Assembly (NCBI RefSeq): GCF_963583255.1
Contig: NC_084814.1
Location: 24,494,815 to 24,558,814, forward strand
Source: Pyrus communis
Lineage: Eukaryota; Streptophyta; Magnoliopsida; Rosales; Rosaceae
Reading direction: 5' to 3'
DNA: 64,000 nucleotides
The notes beneath the pieces are model-generated. The model saw nothing but the letters and a program-made list of their open reading frames with translations, did not search any database and was not told the DNA's origin. Positions 32,301 through 43,446 of this stretch are shown here, piece by piece (within the stretch, counting starts at the first letter, position 1; the number at the start of each line of letters is the position of its first letter). The translations under genes and the position numbers were made by a program.

Positions 32301-34398
32301 ATGTCACCTCCTCCTCATGTCACAAGATCAGCAGCGGCTGCTCCTCCAACCCTTCTTCTTGGTCCTCCAGAGCTCCGATCCTCCGCCACCAGTTCCACCC
32401 CAGAATTACAATGTACCCGACCTAGCGACCCCTTCGTAGACCTCATGGTCAACAATTTCAACGACATTGTAATCACGCTAAACTCTCTTCCTTTGGAAGG
32501 ACAGAGAACAATTCGCCCACCTATCTCTCCTCCGGCAATCCCTGCCTCGATTTCTTCTTCCATGTCGTACCCGACACCCTGACCTCGTACATCTGCCAAC
32601 AGCTTCCCATGGCTTGGTCCCACGATTCCCTAACAACCCTCAAGCTCATTTGCAACCTCCGTGGGGGTCCGTGGCACGGGGAAGTCCGATAGGGAATGTT
32701 TCTACATGGCAGCCTATTGGCTCTTCCACAACCACTCAAAAACCCTAGGTTGTAACGTTGCATCCTTTGCGGAGTTCGGGTATTTCAAAGACCTCCTCGA
32801 GATTATGTACAGGGTTTTGGAAGGCCCCGACGTGAGGGAGGTCCAAAAGGCCACGTGGTTGCGGTGGAAAGAGCGGTCGGTCGGAGTTGCAGCCGCACCG
32901 GCAGCGGCGCGATTGGAATACTAAGACTAATTACACGATGACATCAGCTCCCCCTCCCGCTCAATCAGAAATGAAAATGATTGCAACGGAGAGAGAGAGA
33001 AATTGAGAAAGGAAAAACCAAAAGAGAAGACCGTCGCCATGGCGAAGAAGGCTATCGAGACTTATGAGCGAGACCCAGAGTTTCAGTTCCTACACGAGCG
33101 GGTTTCAGATCTCATTGTGGAGTGCTTGAAGACTGATATTAATTCCCTAAAAGATACGTCATCCTCTTCAAAGTAAAAGGAGATAACCCTAGCGGCGAAG
33201 TGGTGCCCTTCCCTCAACGCCTCCTTCGACCGCTTCACGCTGCTCTGTGAGAGCATTGGAAGGACCTTTTTTCCCGAGAGAATCATACCCTGAATACCCA
33301 GGAATGGAGGAGGAAGAGTACTTGCACAAAGTCAGGCACCGGCTGAGGAAGGAGATTTTGGTGCCTTTGAGGAATGTCATGGATTTGCCTGAGATTTACA
33401 TAGCTGCCAAACAGTGGGACTCAATTCCTTACAACCGAGTGGCATCCGTGGCCATGAAACGTTACAAGGGTAAGTTTTTGGAGCATGACGGAGAGCGGTT
33501 CAGGAAGTATTTAGAGGATGTGAAAGCCGGCAAGGCCAAGATTGCCGCCGGTGGATTGCTGCCGCATGAGATCGTAGCCCACCTCAATATTGGCAACTAT
33601 TATGGTCAATCTTGTGCGGAAGAGGATTATGAAGTGGCTTCACTTCAATGGCAGAGAATGGTTGATGATTTGCTAAAGCAGGGCAAGATGAAGAACTGCT
33701 TAGCTGTGTGTGACGCGTCTGAAAGTATGGTTGGAAGGACTGGAAGTATGGGTGGATGGTCTGGAAGCATGGGTGGATGGTCCGGAACCGGAAGTATGTA
33801 TGGTATCTCGACCCATCTAGACACATTCCGTGACAATGCGAGTCCAATGGACGTGTTGGTGGCGCTGGGACTTTTGGTGTCTGAATTGAACGAGGAGCCA
33901 TGGAAAGGAAAGATTATCACTTTCGGTCGGCAGCCTCAACTGCATTTGATAAAAGGGGATGATCTTCGGTCCAAGTGAAAGTTTATTAGGGAGATGGAAT
34001 GGGGCATGAACACGGATTTCCAGAAGGTGTTTGATTTGATTCTTCAAGTGGCTGTGAATAGGAGATTGAAGCCAGAGCATATGATCAAAAGGATCTTCGT
34101 GTTCAGCGACATGGAGCTCGATCAGGCTTCGAGTAATAGCTGGGAAACTGATTATGAGGCAATACAAAGAAAGTTTAAGGAAAAAGGGTACGATGAAACG
34201 GTGCCACAGATTGTGTTTTGGAATCTGAGGCACTCGAGTTCTACACCGGTGTCTAATACACAACGAGGGGTGTTGAGTGGCTACTCCAAGAATTTGATGA
34301 AGCTGTTCTTGAATTACGAGGGGGAAGTTCACCCGGAGGTTATCATGGAACTAGCCATCTCCGGCGAAGAGTATCAGAGTCTGACTGTGGTAGATTGA
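32301..34398 (+). pseudogene. UCP015417/vWA-family pseudogene, divergent paralogue of the 29060-31141 gene
   Basis: Protein similarity to the left copy covers the whole length but in several frames. The ATG frame (from 32301) loses register before about 32520. An extra G in a G run near 32670 shifts it again, and a stop follows near 32922. The Gly-rich linker is missing. TAA at about 33174, an extra T in a T run near 33270 and TGA at 33976-33978 break the rest. Long blocks (33247-33978 and 33994-34398) are otherwise well kept, with Asp-Met-Glu-Leu-Asp near the end. The metal-site region reads Asp-Ala-Ser-Glu-Ser-Met and then has a Gly-Ser-Met-Gly-Gly-Trp-Ser repeat not found in the intact copy. 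Confidence 0.88.
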
Positions 34399-34639
34399 TA
34401 TTTGAAGGCGTAGCAGTGTTCCGTCATCATTTGTTTGAAGATTGTTTGCAATTTGAAAATAAAAATGTATATGAAGATAATGAATCAAGAAAATTCCTAG
34501 TTAGGCCTTCAAGATAGTTAATTTCCAATTTCAACTATATATGGTGTTATTTGGTCTTCTCTTTATTTTCTGTGAACTTTCAGGATCATCACGTGCCAAC
34601 GAACCATAAGTACTGCAAACACTCCTAACCACTTGGGTT

Positions 34640-34985
34640 ACACGCAAACACCCCCTTGTATTGTATTGTAATTGTTGATCAAGTTATACTTCTCTTGTTA
34701 TGTGCATTGACAGAGTGTTTATCAATAATTCTATTTCCAAGGCTTTGATCAGTCTCGAACAGATTAGAATTCAAGTAAATTATCATATGAACTCAACAAC
34801 TTCAGCAATGAAATTCCACTTGCAGGTCGTGACTCGTGATTAGAGAATGGAAAATTGAAGAACCTAGAAGGAAGCCGGAGCTAGTTCTCTTACTCTAACG
34901 GGTCAGTGGTGCCCTGCTTGACAGATGGAGGTGCAGGATTTCTACTTGTTCATTTTCTGAGCATTGGCGACATCACCTGTGCAAC
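34640..34985 (-). pseudogene. relic of a PLAC8 last exon and its 3' flank
   Basis: On the minus strand 34978-34899 resembles exon 4 of the intact PLAC8 gene (36309-36230): GCCAATGCTCAGAAAATGAAC is shared in part, and a TAG lies at a matching place. The flank down to 34640 matches 35890-36230 (words such as TTGTTGATCAAGTTAT and CATATGA...AATTCCA). A stop appears within the exon, and exons 1-3 are absent. Confidence 0.7.
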
Positions 34986-35013
34986 ATATATATACATATA
35001 CATACATACATAC

Positions 35014-35062
<49 letters not shown>
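34985..35062. repeat. TA microsatellite
   Basis: An imperfect ACATATA/TACATA stretch grades into about 20 pure TA units ending at 35062. Confidence 0.9.
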
Positions 35063-35065
<3 letters not shown>

Positions 35066-35563
35066 GTTATAAACTTCTTACTTAGGTGTGATTGTGTGAA
35101 TCTTAAATTAGATTTAATTCTAGTTATTCTTCCTTATTATGACTTGTATTCCTTGGAGAAGAAGGATTTCTTCTCTCTTATTACTATAAATAAAGGCACT
35201 GCAATAATACATCCTCTACACAACCCTACAACCTCATCTCTCTCTATATTTTCTATGTGCCGCCGGCCCCCTCTCCTTGTCACGTGTCAGTTAAATAAAT
35301 GTCACCTGTCAGTTAAATATAGGCCACAACACGTTATTAGCATGCTCCTATTGCGCTTAGAAATCTGAAATTTTTCATTAGTACCAACAAAACCAAGCAT
35401 ATTATGTTGAGGCTAAATATAAGCCTGCTTCGATGATTGAGATTCAGTTTCATCAAGGGAAAAACACCACACTAGGGTGAATTGAGGAGATGGCAAATTC
35501 ATGACTGATATTGAGGAATTGGGCTCCAAGATGTTGACTTGTATTTTCCGAAGCCAACCCATA

Positions 35564-35753
35564 ACTTATAAGAGATTTTTCAGTGTGATCGGTACACGAG
35601 GTGGTACATTACATGTTATTATACAAATTGTGGGATATGTGTGTTAAAAAAGTTAATAACTTAAAAAATAAATTTCTCACCATTTACATAAAAACACGTG
35701 GTGTACCACCCATATTCCCATCACAATCAAAAATTTCTCTAGAACTTATAAGT
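35564..35753. mobile_element. hairpin MITE, ACTTATAAG ends
   Basis: The left end AACTTATAAGAGATTTTTCAG pairs with the right end AGAACTTATAAGT. The arms also share GGTGGTAC / GTACCACC, and length (190 bp) and absence of ORFs fit a MITE. Confidence 0.65.
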
Positions 35754-36229
35754 GAATTTGGGTGTAAAGGTAAACCGTTTTAACCACATGATACAAGTGA
35801 TATTGGGGGGAAGAGGATTCACACACAGAACTTTAGGTTCAACAATAAACATTCTTAACAAACTGAGCTATAAGCAGCTTATTTAATTTCAACTTGTTGA
35901 TCAAGTTATCCTATACTCTTGTTTAGTGAATTGACAGTCTTAATTAAAATTGTTATCTCCAAGGGTTCGATCAGTCTCAGACCGAAATCACATTAAATCA
36001 TTTATTATTGAATACGAAGTCAACGGACGTTTTATCTTTAGGTATAATACCGTCGACTGTTACACATATATACGATAGCATATCATATGAAATTCCAGTT
36101 GCAGGTCGCGTCTGAGAAATTAATTCAAATTCAAAGAAATTCATGAACTGGAAATGAAACTAGACAATCAATCACACTCTTGATCACGAAACAAAGACGA
36201 AGAAGAACCAATATGGCAAGTCGGGAACT

Positions 36230-37115
36230 CTAACGGTACATTCCCGGTGTGACGTACGGAGGTGCAGGGTTTCCACCTTGGTTCATTTTCTGAGCATTGG
36301 CGATCCAACCTGTGTATTAATATTCCAAAGAAAACAAATTGACATTGAAGATCAATATATTATAAGAAAAATAATCATGCATAATCGAAGCTACGAATAT
36401 GAGGTTTAGGTTACCCATGGAGGGGTCTAATCCGCGGTTTTTGAGCTCCCGGTACTCCTGGGAAATAGCACAACAGGGAAGCAAGCAATGCACACAACAG
36501 TCCGCACATGGATCTTCAGGCAATGCGTAGAGACCTCTCAGTTTGGATCGAAAGGAGAACGAGTACAAACAAGCACACCCCACATAGGCAAGAGCAAAGT
36601 AGATCAAACCCCCGAAAGCGCACGCTGCAATACATAGTATGCAACAAATTAATAAAATTAAGACATGCATCATCAAATTATATTTGCTAAATTACCATAT
36701 GATTAATTCAACTCATTTAAGAAGTCAGGGTTAACTTACATGTTGTTCCTTTATCTATAATCTCAGCATTTTGCCCAAAGGTTATGCAGGGACAGCAGCA
36801 TGTCATCATGCCTAATTAATCACAATCATAATAACATGGAAAAATTAATTAAATCAATAAGAATTAACTTGAGATTCCTAACATATTAGCAGAGATGACA
36901 TTATAGATAAAAGGGTCAATTAATTTTTGGGACTTACAACTGCCAGGATCTTCAAAGCAACCACAAAGACCTGTTGTCCATTGTGGCGGCCCCTGTTGTT
37001 GGTAGCCGTAAGTTGCTGCCTGTGGAGGCACCGCCTGTGGAGGCGCGGCCTGCTGATAACCATATGCTCCTCCTTGTGGAGCTTGTTTAGGATCACTGTT
37101 GTAATTAGGATGCAT
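36230..37115 (-). CDS. PLAC8-family protein (plant cadmium resistance / cell number regulator type)
   Basis: Four exons, 37115-36938, 36811-36740, 36624-36415 and 36309-36230, join in frame to 179 residues with GT-AG introns. The N-terminus is Gln/Pro/Tyr-rich (about residues 8-45). The PLAC8 domain follows, with Trp-Thr-Thr-Gly-Leu-Cys-Gly-Cys-Phe-Glu-Asp, then Cys-Cys-Cys-Pro-Cys-Ile-Thr-Phe-Gly-Gln, a hydrophobic segment, and Cys-Cys-Ala-Ile-Ser-Gln-Glu-Tyr-Arg-Glu-Leu. Members are small plasma-membrane proteins linked to cadmium/zinc export and to organ size (fw2.2-like). Start chosen: the ATG at 37115 gives the normal short N-terminus; the frame continues to 37157 only without a better start. 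Exon 2 is 72 nt, the same as in the other two PLAC8 genes here. Confidence 0.9.
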
Positions 37116-38630
37116 TTTGATCTTTTTGTTTAAACCAAAGGAAACAAGAAGGCCCAAGTGTGAAATGAGTTGAGAGGGTTGGCCTTGTGCAAGGATGAGT
37201 TTAGTTCTTATATAGAAAATTGCTCAACCTAGGAAGTTATTAGTGGTTGAATAACGCAGCATACGTAATTTGCTTAGGTCAATGATTAAGCAAGTTCATA
37301 GAAATAGTCGACGTACTAATATTATTGACCTTTTCAAAATACAACTCTGGATTACTTTTCTCCATATTGTTTGTTGGATAGCACAAGTACGTGTTTAAAA
37401 TGTCAGAAATCTCCGCGGTATGACAATCTAAAATACAACACATATAATGAGTGGTTCTACCATTAATTGCATCAAAACTTTTTGTAAATGATTAAGTTGG
37501 AGACAATATCGTTGTTTATAATTAATTAGTAGTGAGCCGCTAAGCCATCTTTCAGCATTGCTTCCTATGGGAAACACAGTCAAATGATCCTAATAATATT
37601 GGGAAATTATCTTCTCCGACCTAGTCAAGGAAATAAGAAGTAAATTGATTATATTGTTAATCAAAAGTCTTCCCTCTTTTTAGAATATTGAATATAAAAT
37701 GTAAGTCACAAAACATATGAATCTACTATATTTCTAGGACAGAAAACTGACCATGTGGACATATAAATTATCCTAACTGAAAAGAATAACAATCTGCAAC
37801 TGCAGTATTCGTCTTAGATATCTGTAATCACAGCCAGGACTTGTAGAGAATTCCATAAACTTTGCATGAATGAAATGTAAAATATAACGCCAATTGCAGT
37901 TTTTAATTACCTCATTTCCATCACAAATTGAGCGGATTAAATTAATATCCAAGACTTCTTTATCAAACCACTTGCATGTCTTATAACGACTTGGTATATA
38001 CTTGTACTAAAAGATGTTCAAGTGGCCAACTCATAGAAGCAATGGAGAAAAAAGTGTGAACGCTATCTTCAGTGGTAGAGAGGAAATTTTTATACTGTAT
38101 ACAGAATTGTTCACTCTTTGTATCCCTCTTATCCATACTATCTTACGATTTTGCATTTCCTTTTGACCTTTTGCATTCCTTTAGTTAACTTTGTTCGTTG
38201 ATTTTTCTTTGAGGTCAAAAGGGGATACTCCATTAAAAATAAAATAAAAATAAAAAAACCCTTACAACTATAAGTTCTATAGAGGAAAAAAACACGCTTC
38301 AAGAGTTCAATTGGAGAAAGAAAAAAACTCATCACTTGTCATGTTCAAATTGATTATTGATTGCAAAATTCCTTTGATATCTTTCTTCCGTCGAAAGATT
38401 AACAAGATTTTTATTTTAAAAAAGTGACTTTAAGTGTTTTTCTTTAAAGTTTATTGATTTCAAAGACTTCTATAATGAGACATAGTTCAAAGCTTAAAGC
38501 CCATTATGTCCCATCTCATGAAGCCACCCACACAACTGATCAGACCACCCAAGCTCCATCTAGAAAACTCCAAACCTCTCCATTGACAACAAGACAAAGG
38601 CAGCAAGCCATTGATAAAATTGAATGAGAA
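37116..38630. other. spacer upstream of PLAC8 gene 1
   Basis: No gene is seen. Bases 37425-38100 are a diverged copy of 39532-39867 plus 41690-42000. Confidence 0.55.
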
Positions 38631-38843
38631 GTGACACTTAGTACTAGGATCTAGTAGTATTTTTCTTCATTTGTAAGTGAGAGGTTTTAAGTTTGATTCT
38701 CACTAAAGGCATAGTTAAACCACATTACTTTGACAAGCTCATTGTAAGGCTTAACTCACTTCTCCACTCCTTAGCGAAGATACTATCGTTTGTTAAAAAA
38801 AATAAAAAAAAATAAAAAAAAAAAAAGAAAAAAAAGAAGAAGG
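38631..38843 (+). mobile_element. tRNA-derived SINE with 11-bp target-site duplication
   Basis: The tRNA-like head has an A-box-like GGATCTAGTAGTA stretch and a B-box-like AAGTTTGATTCTC, then a conserved body, then an A-rich tail. TTGAATGAGAA is repeated exactly on both sides (38620-38630 and 38844-38854). The body matches the minus-strand copy at 54515-54705, for example AAGTGAGAGGT and ACCACATTA. Confidence 0.85.
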
Positions 38844-39043
38844 TTGAATGAGAAAAATATTCGTTAAGCATATGCTTGTAGGGTTACCAATTGTGGCTTA
38901 GTGTATAAAAAATAGGCCGTTTGTGCTCTTTTTTTCTTCGTTTTAGCTCGTAAACAAATCTCTTCGACAAAAGCATATTGATCAATACGAACCTTTGAAT
39001 CTGTTCAGAGACTACAAACCTAATTTTAAGTTTTCTCGTGATA

Positions 39044-39359
39044 ACATGTGCGAGCAGCGGACTGTTCTACAGGTTGATTGCAGCCTTGTTATATGTACCA
39101 TTCATAATGCCATGCACGTACCGTACAAAGCTGCGCAGCAAATACAAATCTAATCGAGTCCCCTGAACCCGATTGGGCCACCCATTTCTTCTGTGAGCCC
39201 TGCGCTATTTGCCAAGATTACAGGGAGCTCCAGTTCAGAGGGATTGACCCTTCAATCGGATGGATAGGAAATGTGCAAAGGAATCCAAGGTTACATCAGC
39301 AGCAGCCACGGTTTAATATGATGACGCCTCAGGGGAACCAGAATATGAATCAATATTGA
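39044..39359 (+). pseudogene. PLAC8 last-exon relic
   Basis: It is closely similar to exon 3 of the PLAC8 gene at 43447-45153, from the Cys-Ala-x-Ser-Gly-Leu-Phe-Tyr start to the terminal Asn-Gln-Tyr stop at 39357-39359. An extra base in an A run near 39148-39152 shifts the frame and brings a TGA about 15 bases later. No exon 1 or 2 is found upstream. Confidence 0.85.
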
Positions 39360-39867
39360 TTCAAAACAAATTACTGCTTGTGATGAACTCTTCTCAACCG
39401 TTTGCAAACTCTTATGTACATCTACTATCAGCTGGGCCGGGGTATGCATGCATGCTTTGCCACAAGGCCAACTTTTTTTGTGCTATATGATTTGCTTATT
39501 ATAAAGAACTTAAATTCCCACGTCAGAAATCTGGAAACCTTAAATACAATGTGCAGTGAATGGTTTCGTAGTTCACTACTAATTGCATCGAGACCTTTTA
39601 CTACTGAGTTAGGAAATATTACCGTTGATTAGCCCCGTGGATCATTGCACGCCTCTATTAATATCGTGACACAGTTTTCCTATAGGAAAGAATAGTCTAA
39701 ATCCTCAATTTTCAAAATTATCTTCTCGACTATAAGGAACTAAGAAGCATATATGCTGGTTAATTAATTTTTTTTATTTAGAATATTGAATATATAATGT
39801 AAGTCACGAAACATATGGGATATATTCTTTCCAGGACAGAAAACTAACCATTTGGAAATATTAATTA

Positions 39868-41689
39868 GGGAGCTTTACATAGAGAGACAAAATTTTTGAC
39901 TATATTTCAAGGAACTCCACTAGTTTTTAAACATATTAATGAGAGACAAAAACATAAAAACTACTAAAGCCTAGTCAAAAAACATTTAAACAATATTTTA
40001 AAATATCAGCCATACCCTCTAAGGCTTTATGGTTGTTAATAAAATCTAACCCTCACAACTCTAACAAAATTAATATGTGCCAAAAGCTCAACTTATTCTC
40101 GACTATTTATGCATGATCAGTTTTGAAACTATATGCAAACTCAGTTTATATCATTTTATTACTAGAATCAATTCAATCTGTCCTCAACCATTTTTGTAGA
40201 ATCAGTTCAATCAGCCCTTGACCATTTTTCATAGAATTAGTTCAACTCGTCTTTGACCATTTTTGCAGAATGAGTTCAACTCGTATTGGACAACTTTTGC
40301 AGAATCAGTTCAACCCGTCTTCGATTATTTTTGTAGAATTAGTTCAACCTGTCCTTGAATATTTTTGAAGAACCAGTTCAACCAATCTTTGACCATTTTT
40401 GCAGAATCAATTAAACCCGTCCTCGATCATTTTTGCATAATCAATTCAACCTGTCCTTAATCATTTTTGCAAAATCAGTTCAACCCCATGATTATTTTTG
40501 CAGAATCAGTTCAACCCATCTTCGACTATTTTTGTAGAATTAGTTTAACTCGTCTTCAATCATTTTTGCATTTTGTGCAGAATCAGTTCAACTTGTCTTC
40601 AATTATTTTTGCAAAATTAGTTCAACCTGTCTTCGATCATTTTTTTAGAATTAGTGTAACACGTAAATATAAATATATTTTTTTCATCATCATAAATGTA
40701 AAGAAGAGAATTGCTAGCAAGACTCGCTGCTAAAGAGAGTCCCACACGAGTCGATGAATACCTGTTCTGCAACTTAAAGCATTTAATTGCAATGCGGGGC
40801 CATTTTAAGAGAAGTAAAATAAAAATAAGAGAAACTGGAAAACTATCCATTTTGGGCCCATTGTTTTCACCTTCATCACCCTTCACCGTCTTTATGCAAT
40901 ATTGCAACACAGTCTCCACCTTCAACCAAAGTGGTTCCACCACCACCATACTAACCCCTTTTTTTTCTTTCAATTTTCGTTTCTTAATTTTTCTTCTTTG
41001 TATAATTTACAATTTAATTTTATAAAGCAATTAAGAGATTCCAATTAAAACATCGTGGTTTGCTACACATTTCAAACTTGGTTTTGATGTCTCCCTGCAC
41101 ATTTGAAATCTGAAAGGTGGTGATAAGCAGTGAGTTGAATCAAAACCTCTTATATGAACCTAGTGTGCAAGTTTAGACGAAGAGAGAAAGGGGCTTGGTT
41201 GGTTGACGACTAAGGAGATATGGGAGTGCCAATGGTGTATTGGGTGGGTGGAAGTTTTATTGACGGTTTGCCGACGGCGAAGCGAAGTGGGGTGGATGGG
41301 TGGAAGTCTTATTGATGCTTTGTTTCCTTCAAAGTTCATATAAATTCTAATTTAATGAGATAACGGAAGAAAAAATGTCTGATCTTGAAATGAAGAATGT
41401 ACGCGGAGATGAGATGATCAAATTACCAGGCGAGGGACCTTTAACTGCATACTCAATTTCATATCCTCCAACTACTAAAGGGTAATTTTTAGCATAATCA
41501 ATTTGTATAGAGTAATTGTGTAACTTACACTCTAGAGAAAGAAAAAAAGAGCAATGATGTCATCTATCACATGTATTAACTTTTGTCTTTCCTTGAAATA
41601 TTTAGAAAATGTTGTCTCAATATAACATTAAGTATTAAAAGTATACTTTGTGTGTAATTTTTCCTATTAATTATCCTTTTTTTTTTACA
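39868..41689. other. 1.8-kb insertion flanked by ATATTAATTA
   Basis: The flanks 39532-39867 and 41690-42000 together match the continuous block 37425-38100, so the part between is an insertion. ATATTAATTA occurs on both sides (39858-39867 and 41690-41699), a likely target-site duplication. I see no terminal inverted repeats, LTR or transposase. Inside lies the 34-bp minisatellite. Confidence 0.6.
40140..40664 (+). repeat. 34-bp minisatellite, about 15 degenerate units
   Basis: The word GTTCAAC and variants recurs with spacing 34-35 (40172, 40206, 40241, 40275, 40309, 40343, 40377 and on). A typical unit is AGTTCAACCCGTCTTCGA then TTATTTTTGCAGAATC. A few units are shortened. Units vary at many positions, so the array is old. 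The ORF across it is only repeat. Confidence 0.9.
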
Positions 41690-42810
41690 ATATTAATTAA
41701 TTATCCTGATTGAAAAGAAAAGCATACGCAGCTGCAATTAATATTCGTCTGATATGCAGAATCCCAGAAATTATATATGCATTCATGAAATGTAGAATAT
41801 AATGCAAATTGCAGTTATAAATTACCTCATTTCCATAAAAAAAAATTTCTCTATCAAACCACTTGTCTTATAAAAACCGACTTGGTACTTGGCATTTGGT
41901 ATTAAAAGATATTTTTAGTTGCCAACTTATAGCAGCAACGGGGAATAAAGAGTGTGAATGTAATACTCAGTTGTAGAGAGAAAAGTGTACTGTATGTGGA
42001 ACCAATGAATATAGCATGCACTCTTTTTTCTTCTTTGCTGCTATGTATAATTTGGCCACTAGAACTCTCTTTTAATACAAGTACTAAAAACTTATGTGTG
42101 TGGAAACTTCATATAAGAGGGATCTTGTTGTATTGTTCATGAAGCAGATACTTGATGCGTCATTCATTTTGTGGTTATCATGTCAATATTGTGTTTAAGG
42201 ATATCGCTATGGAAATATATTTGGCGGCAATAATTGTAGTTTACTACACCAATGAATGTTGTTGTACCTATTGTCAATTGTCCTAATATGATATGTTGTC
42301 GAGTATCCTTCTCTATTTACAGTTGAGTGGAATTCCTCTTAAAAAATTGTGCATATATATAATTATATTAATATTATATACATATTAGTTGAAACATTCA
42401 ACTAGTTAACAAGGATCTATTGAAGCAATATGATTTTCCCATTGATTTTATTTAGGATGTTTCGTGCGGTTGAAGAGGCCATGTGCTCAACGAATATATA
42501 AACCACTATTAAGGTCAACCTAGTTATGGTCTTCGCTAGAGATTATAGTTTGGTGGGTCAAGCTCTCAATTCCAAAGCTAAAAGGGGCGGCTCCTCCACT
42601 AGCAACCAAAATATCTGTTACAATTTGCAGACACTTTGCGCTAGCTGCCAGCATTTTTTTTGCAATTTGTAAGAATCTAATGACATTCTGGTCAAAGTAA
42701 ACTCTTCTGCAATTCCATGCACTGCATTATTATCCACCAGACACCAGACAGTGAGCACCACGACTTTCCCACGACAAGTATTGAACTTAATTGAACAAAT
42801 CCATATAATA

Positions 42811-43006
42811 TATCCCTCTCTCACGTCAAGAAGGTATCTGTGGAACAAAGTCTCCTATCAGAAATTTGACTAAGTAAACTTACATTGAGGAGTTGTACTG
42901 TATACATATATCCCTCTCTCACGTCAAGAAGGTATCTGTGGAACAAAGTCTCCTATCAGAAATTTGACTAAGTAAACTTACATTGAGGAGTTGTACTGTA
43001 TACATG
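42811..43006. repeat. 98-bp tandem duplication
   Basis: The segment starting TCCCTCTCTCACGTCAAG at 42813 recurs at 42911 with no difference I can find over the unit. Two copies only. Confidence 0.9.
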
Positions 43007-43215
43007 TGACTAAGTTTGACATCGATGTTAAGATTATTTTTTTTGTTAGGGATTTCTTTTTTCTCGTAAGATCATTGACTTTCAATAGCTTTGTAAATAG
43101 CTGTTTGTATGTATGACTTTGATATATATCCTGATAGAAATTCCACAAGTAGGGTTTTGTTAATTAGTAAGAAGCTTCCTCAATTGCACAACATGTTCCT
43201 TTCATTAGTTGGTGT

Positions 43216-43218
<3 letters not shown>

Positions 43219-43262
<44 letters not shown>

Positions 43263-43272
43263 TACACACACT

Positions 43273-43331
<59 letters not shown>
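43219..43331. repeat. TA and CA microsatellites before PLAC8 gene 2
   Basis: A run of TA units (about 43219-43252) is followed by about 22 CA units (about 43274-43317), then TA again. They end about 115 bases upstream of the ATG. Confidence 0.85.
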
Positions 43332-43446
43332 TAATGTTCAGCATGCAACTATTGTTTTCATCCGCAGCTCCCTATCTCTATATATCTCTATTTCTCTGAG
43401 ATCCCATCAAAAAGAAAAATTAGAGAGGGAGTAGCTTGCTAGGCTA

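Larger units (their letters stand above)
34399..36229. other. spacer with PLAC8 exon relic, TA repeat and MITE
   Basis: The stretch holds a relic of a PLAC8 last exon (34640-34985), a TA microsatellite and one hairpin MITE. Otherwise it is AT-rich without a gene. Confidence 0.5.
39360..43446. other. spacer upstream of PLAC8 gene 2
   Basis: It contains an inserted block (39868-41689) with a 34-bp minisatellite, a 98-bp tandem duplication (42811-43006) and TA/CA microsatellites. No gene is recognised. Confidence 0.55.

Noticed and set aside
35808..35880. Segment resembling 18720-18800 (both end in a GAGCTAYAAGC word)
   Set aside because: Similarity is short and diffuse; it may be shared retroelement debris, but ends cannot be defined.
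38631..38720. Possible tRNA gene
   Set aside because: A and B box-like words occur but no cloverleaf forms; the A tail and target-site duplications show a SINE.
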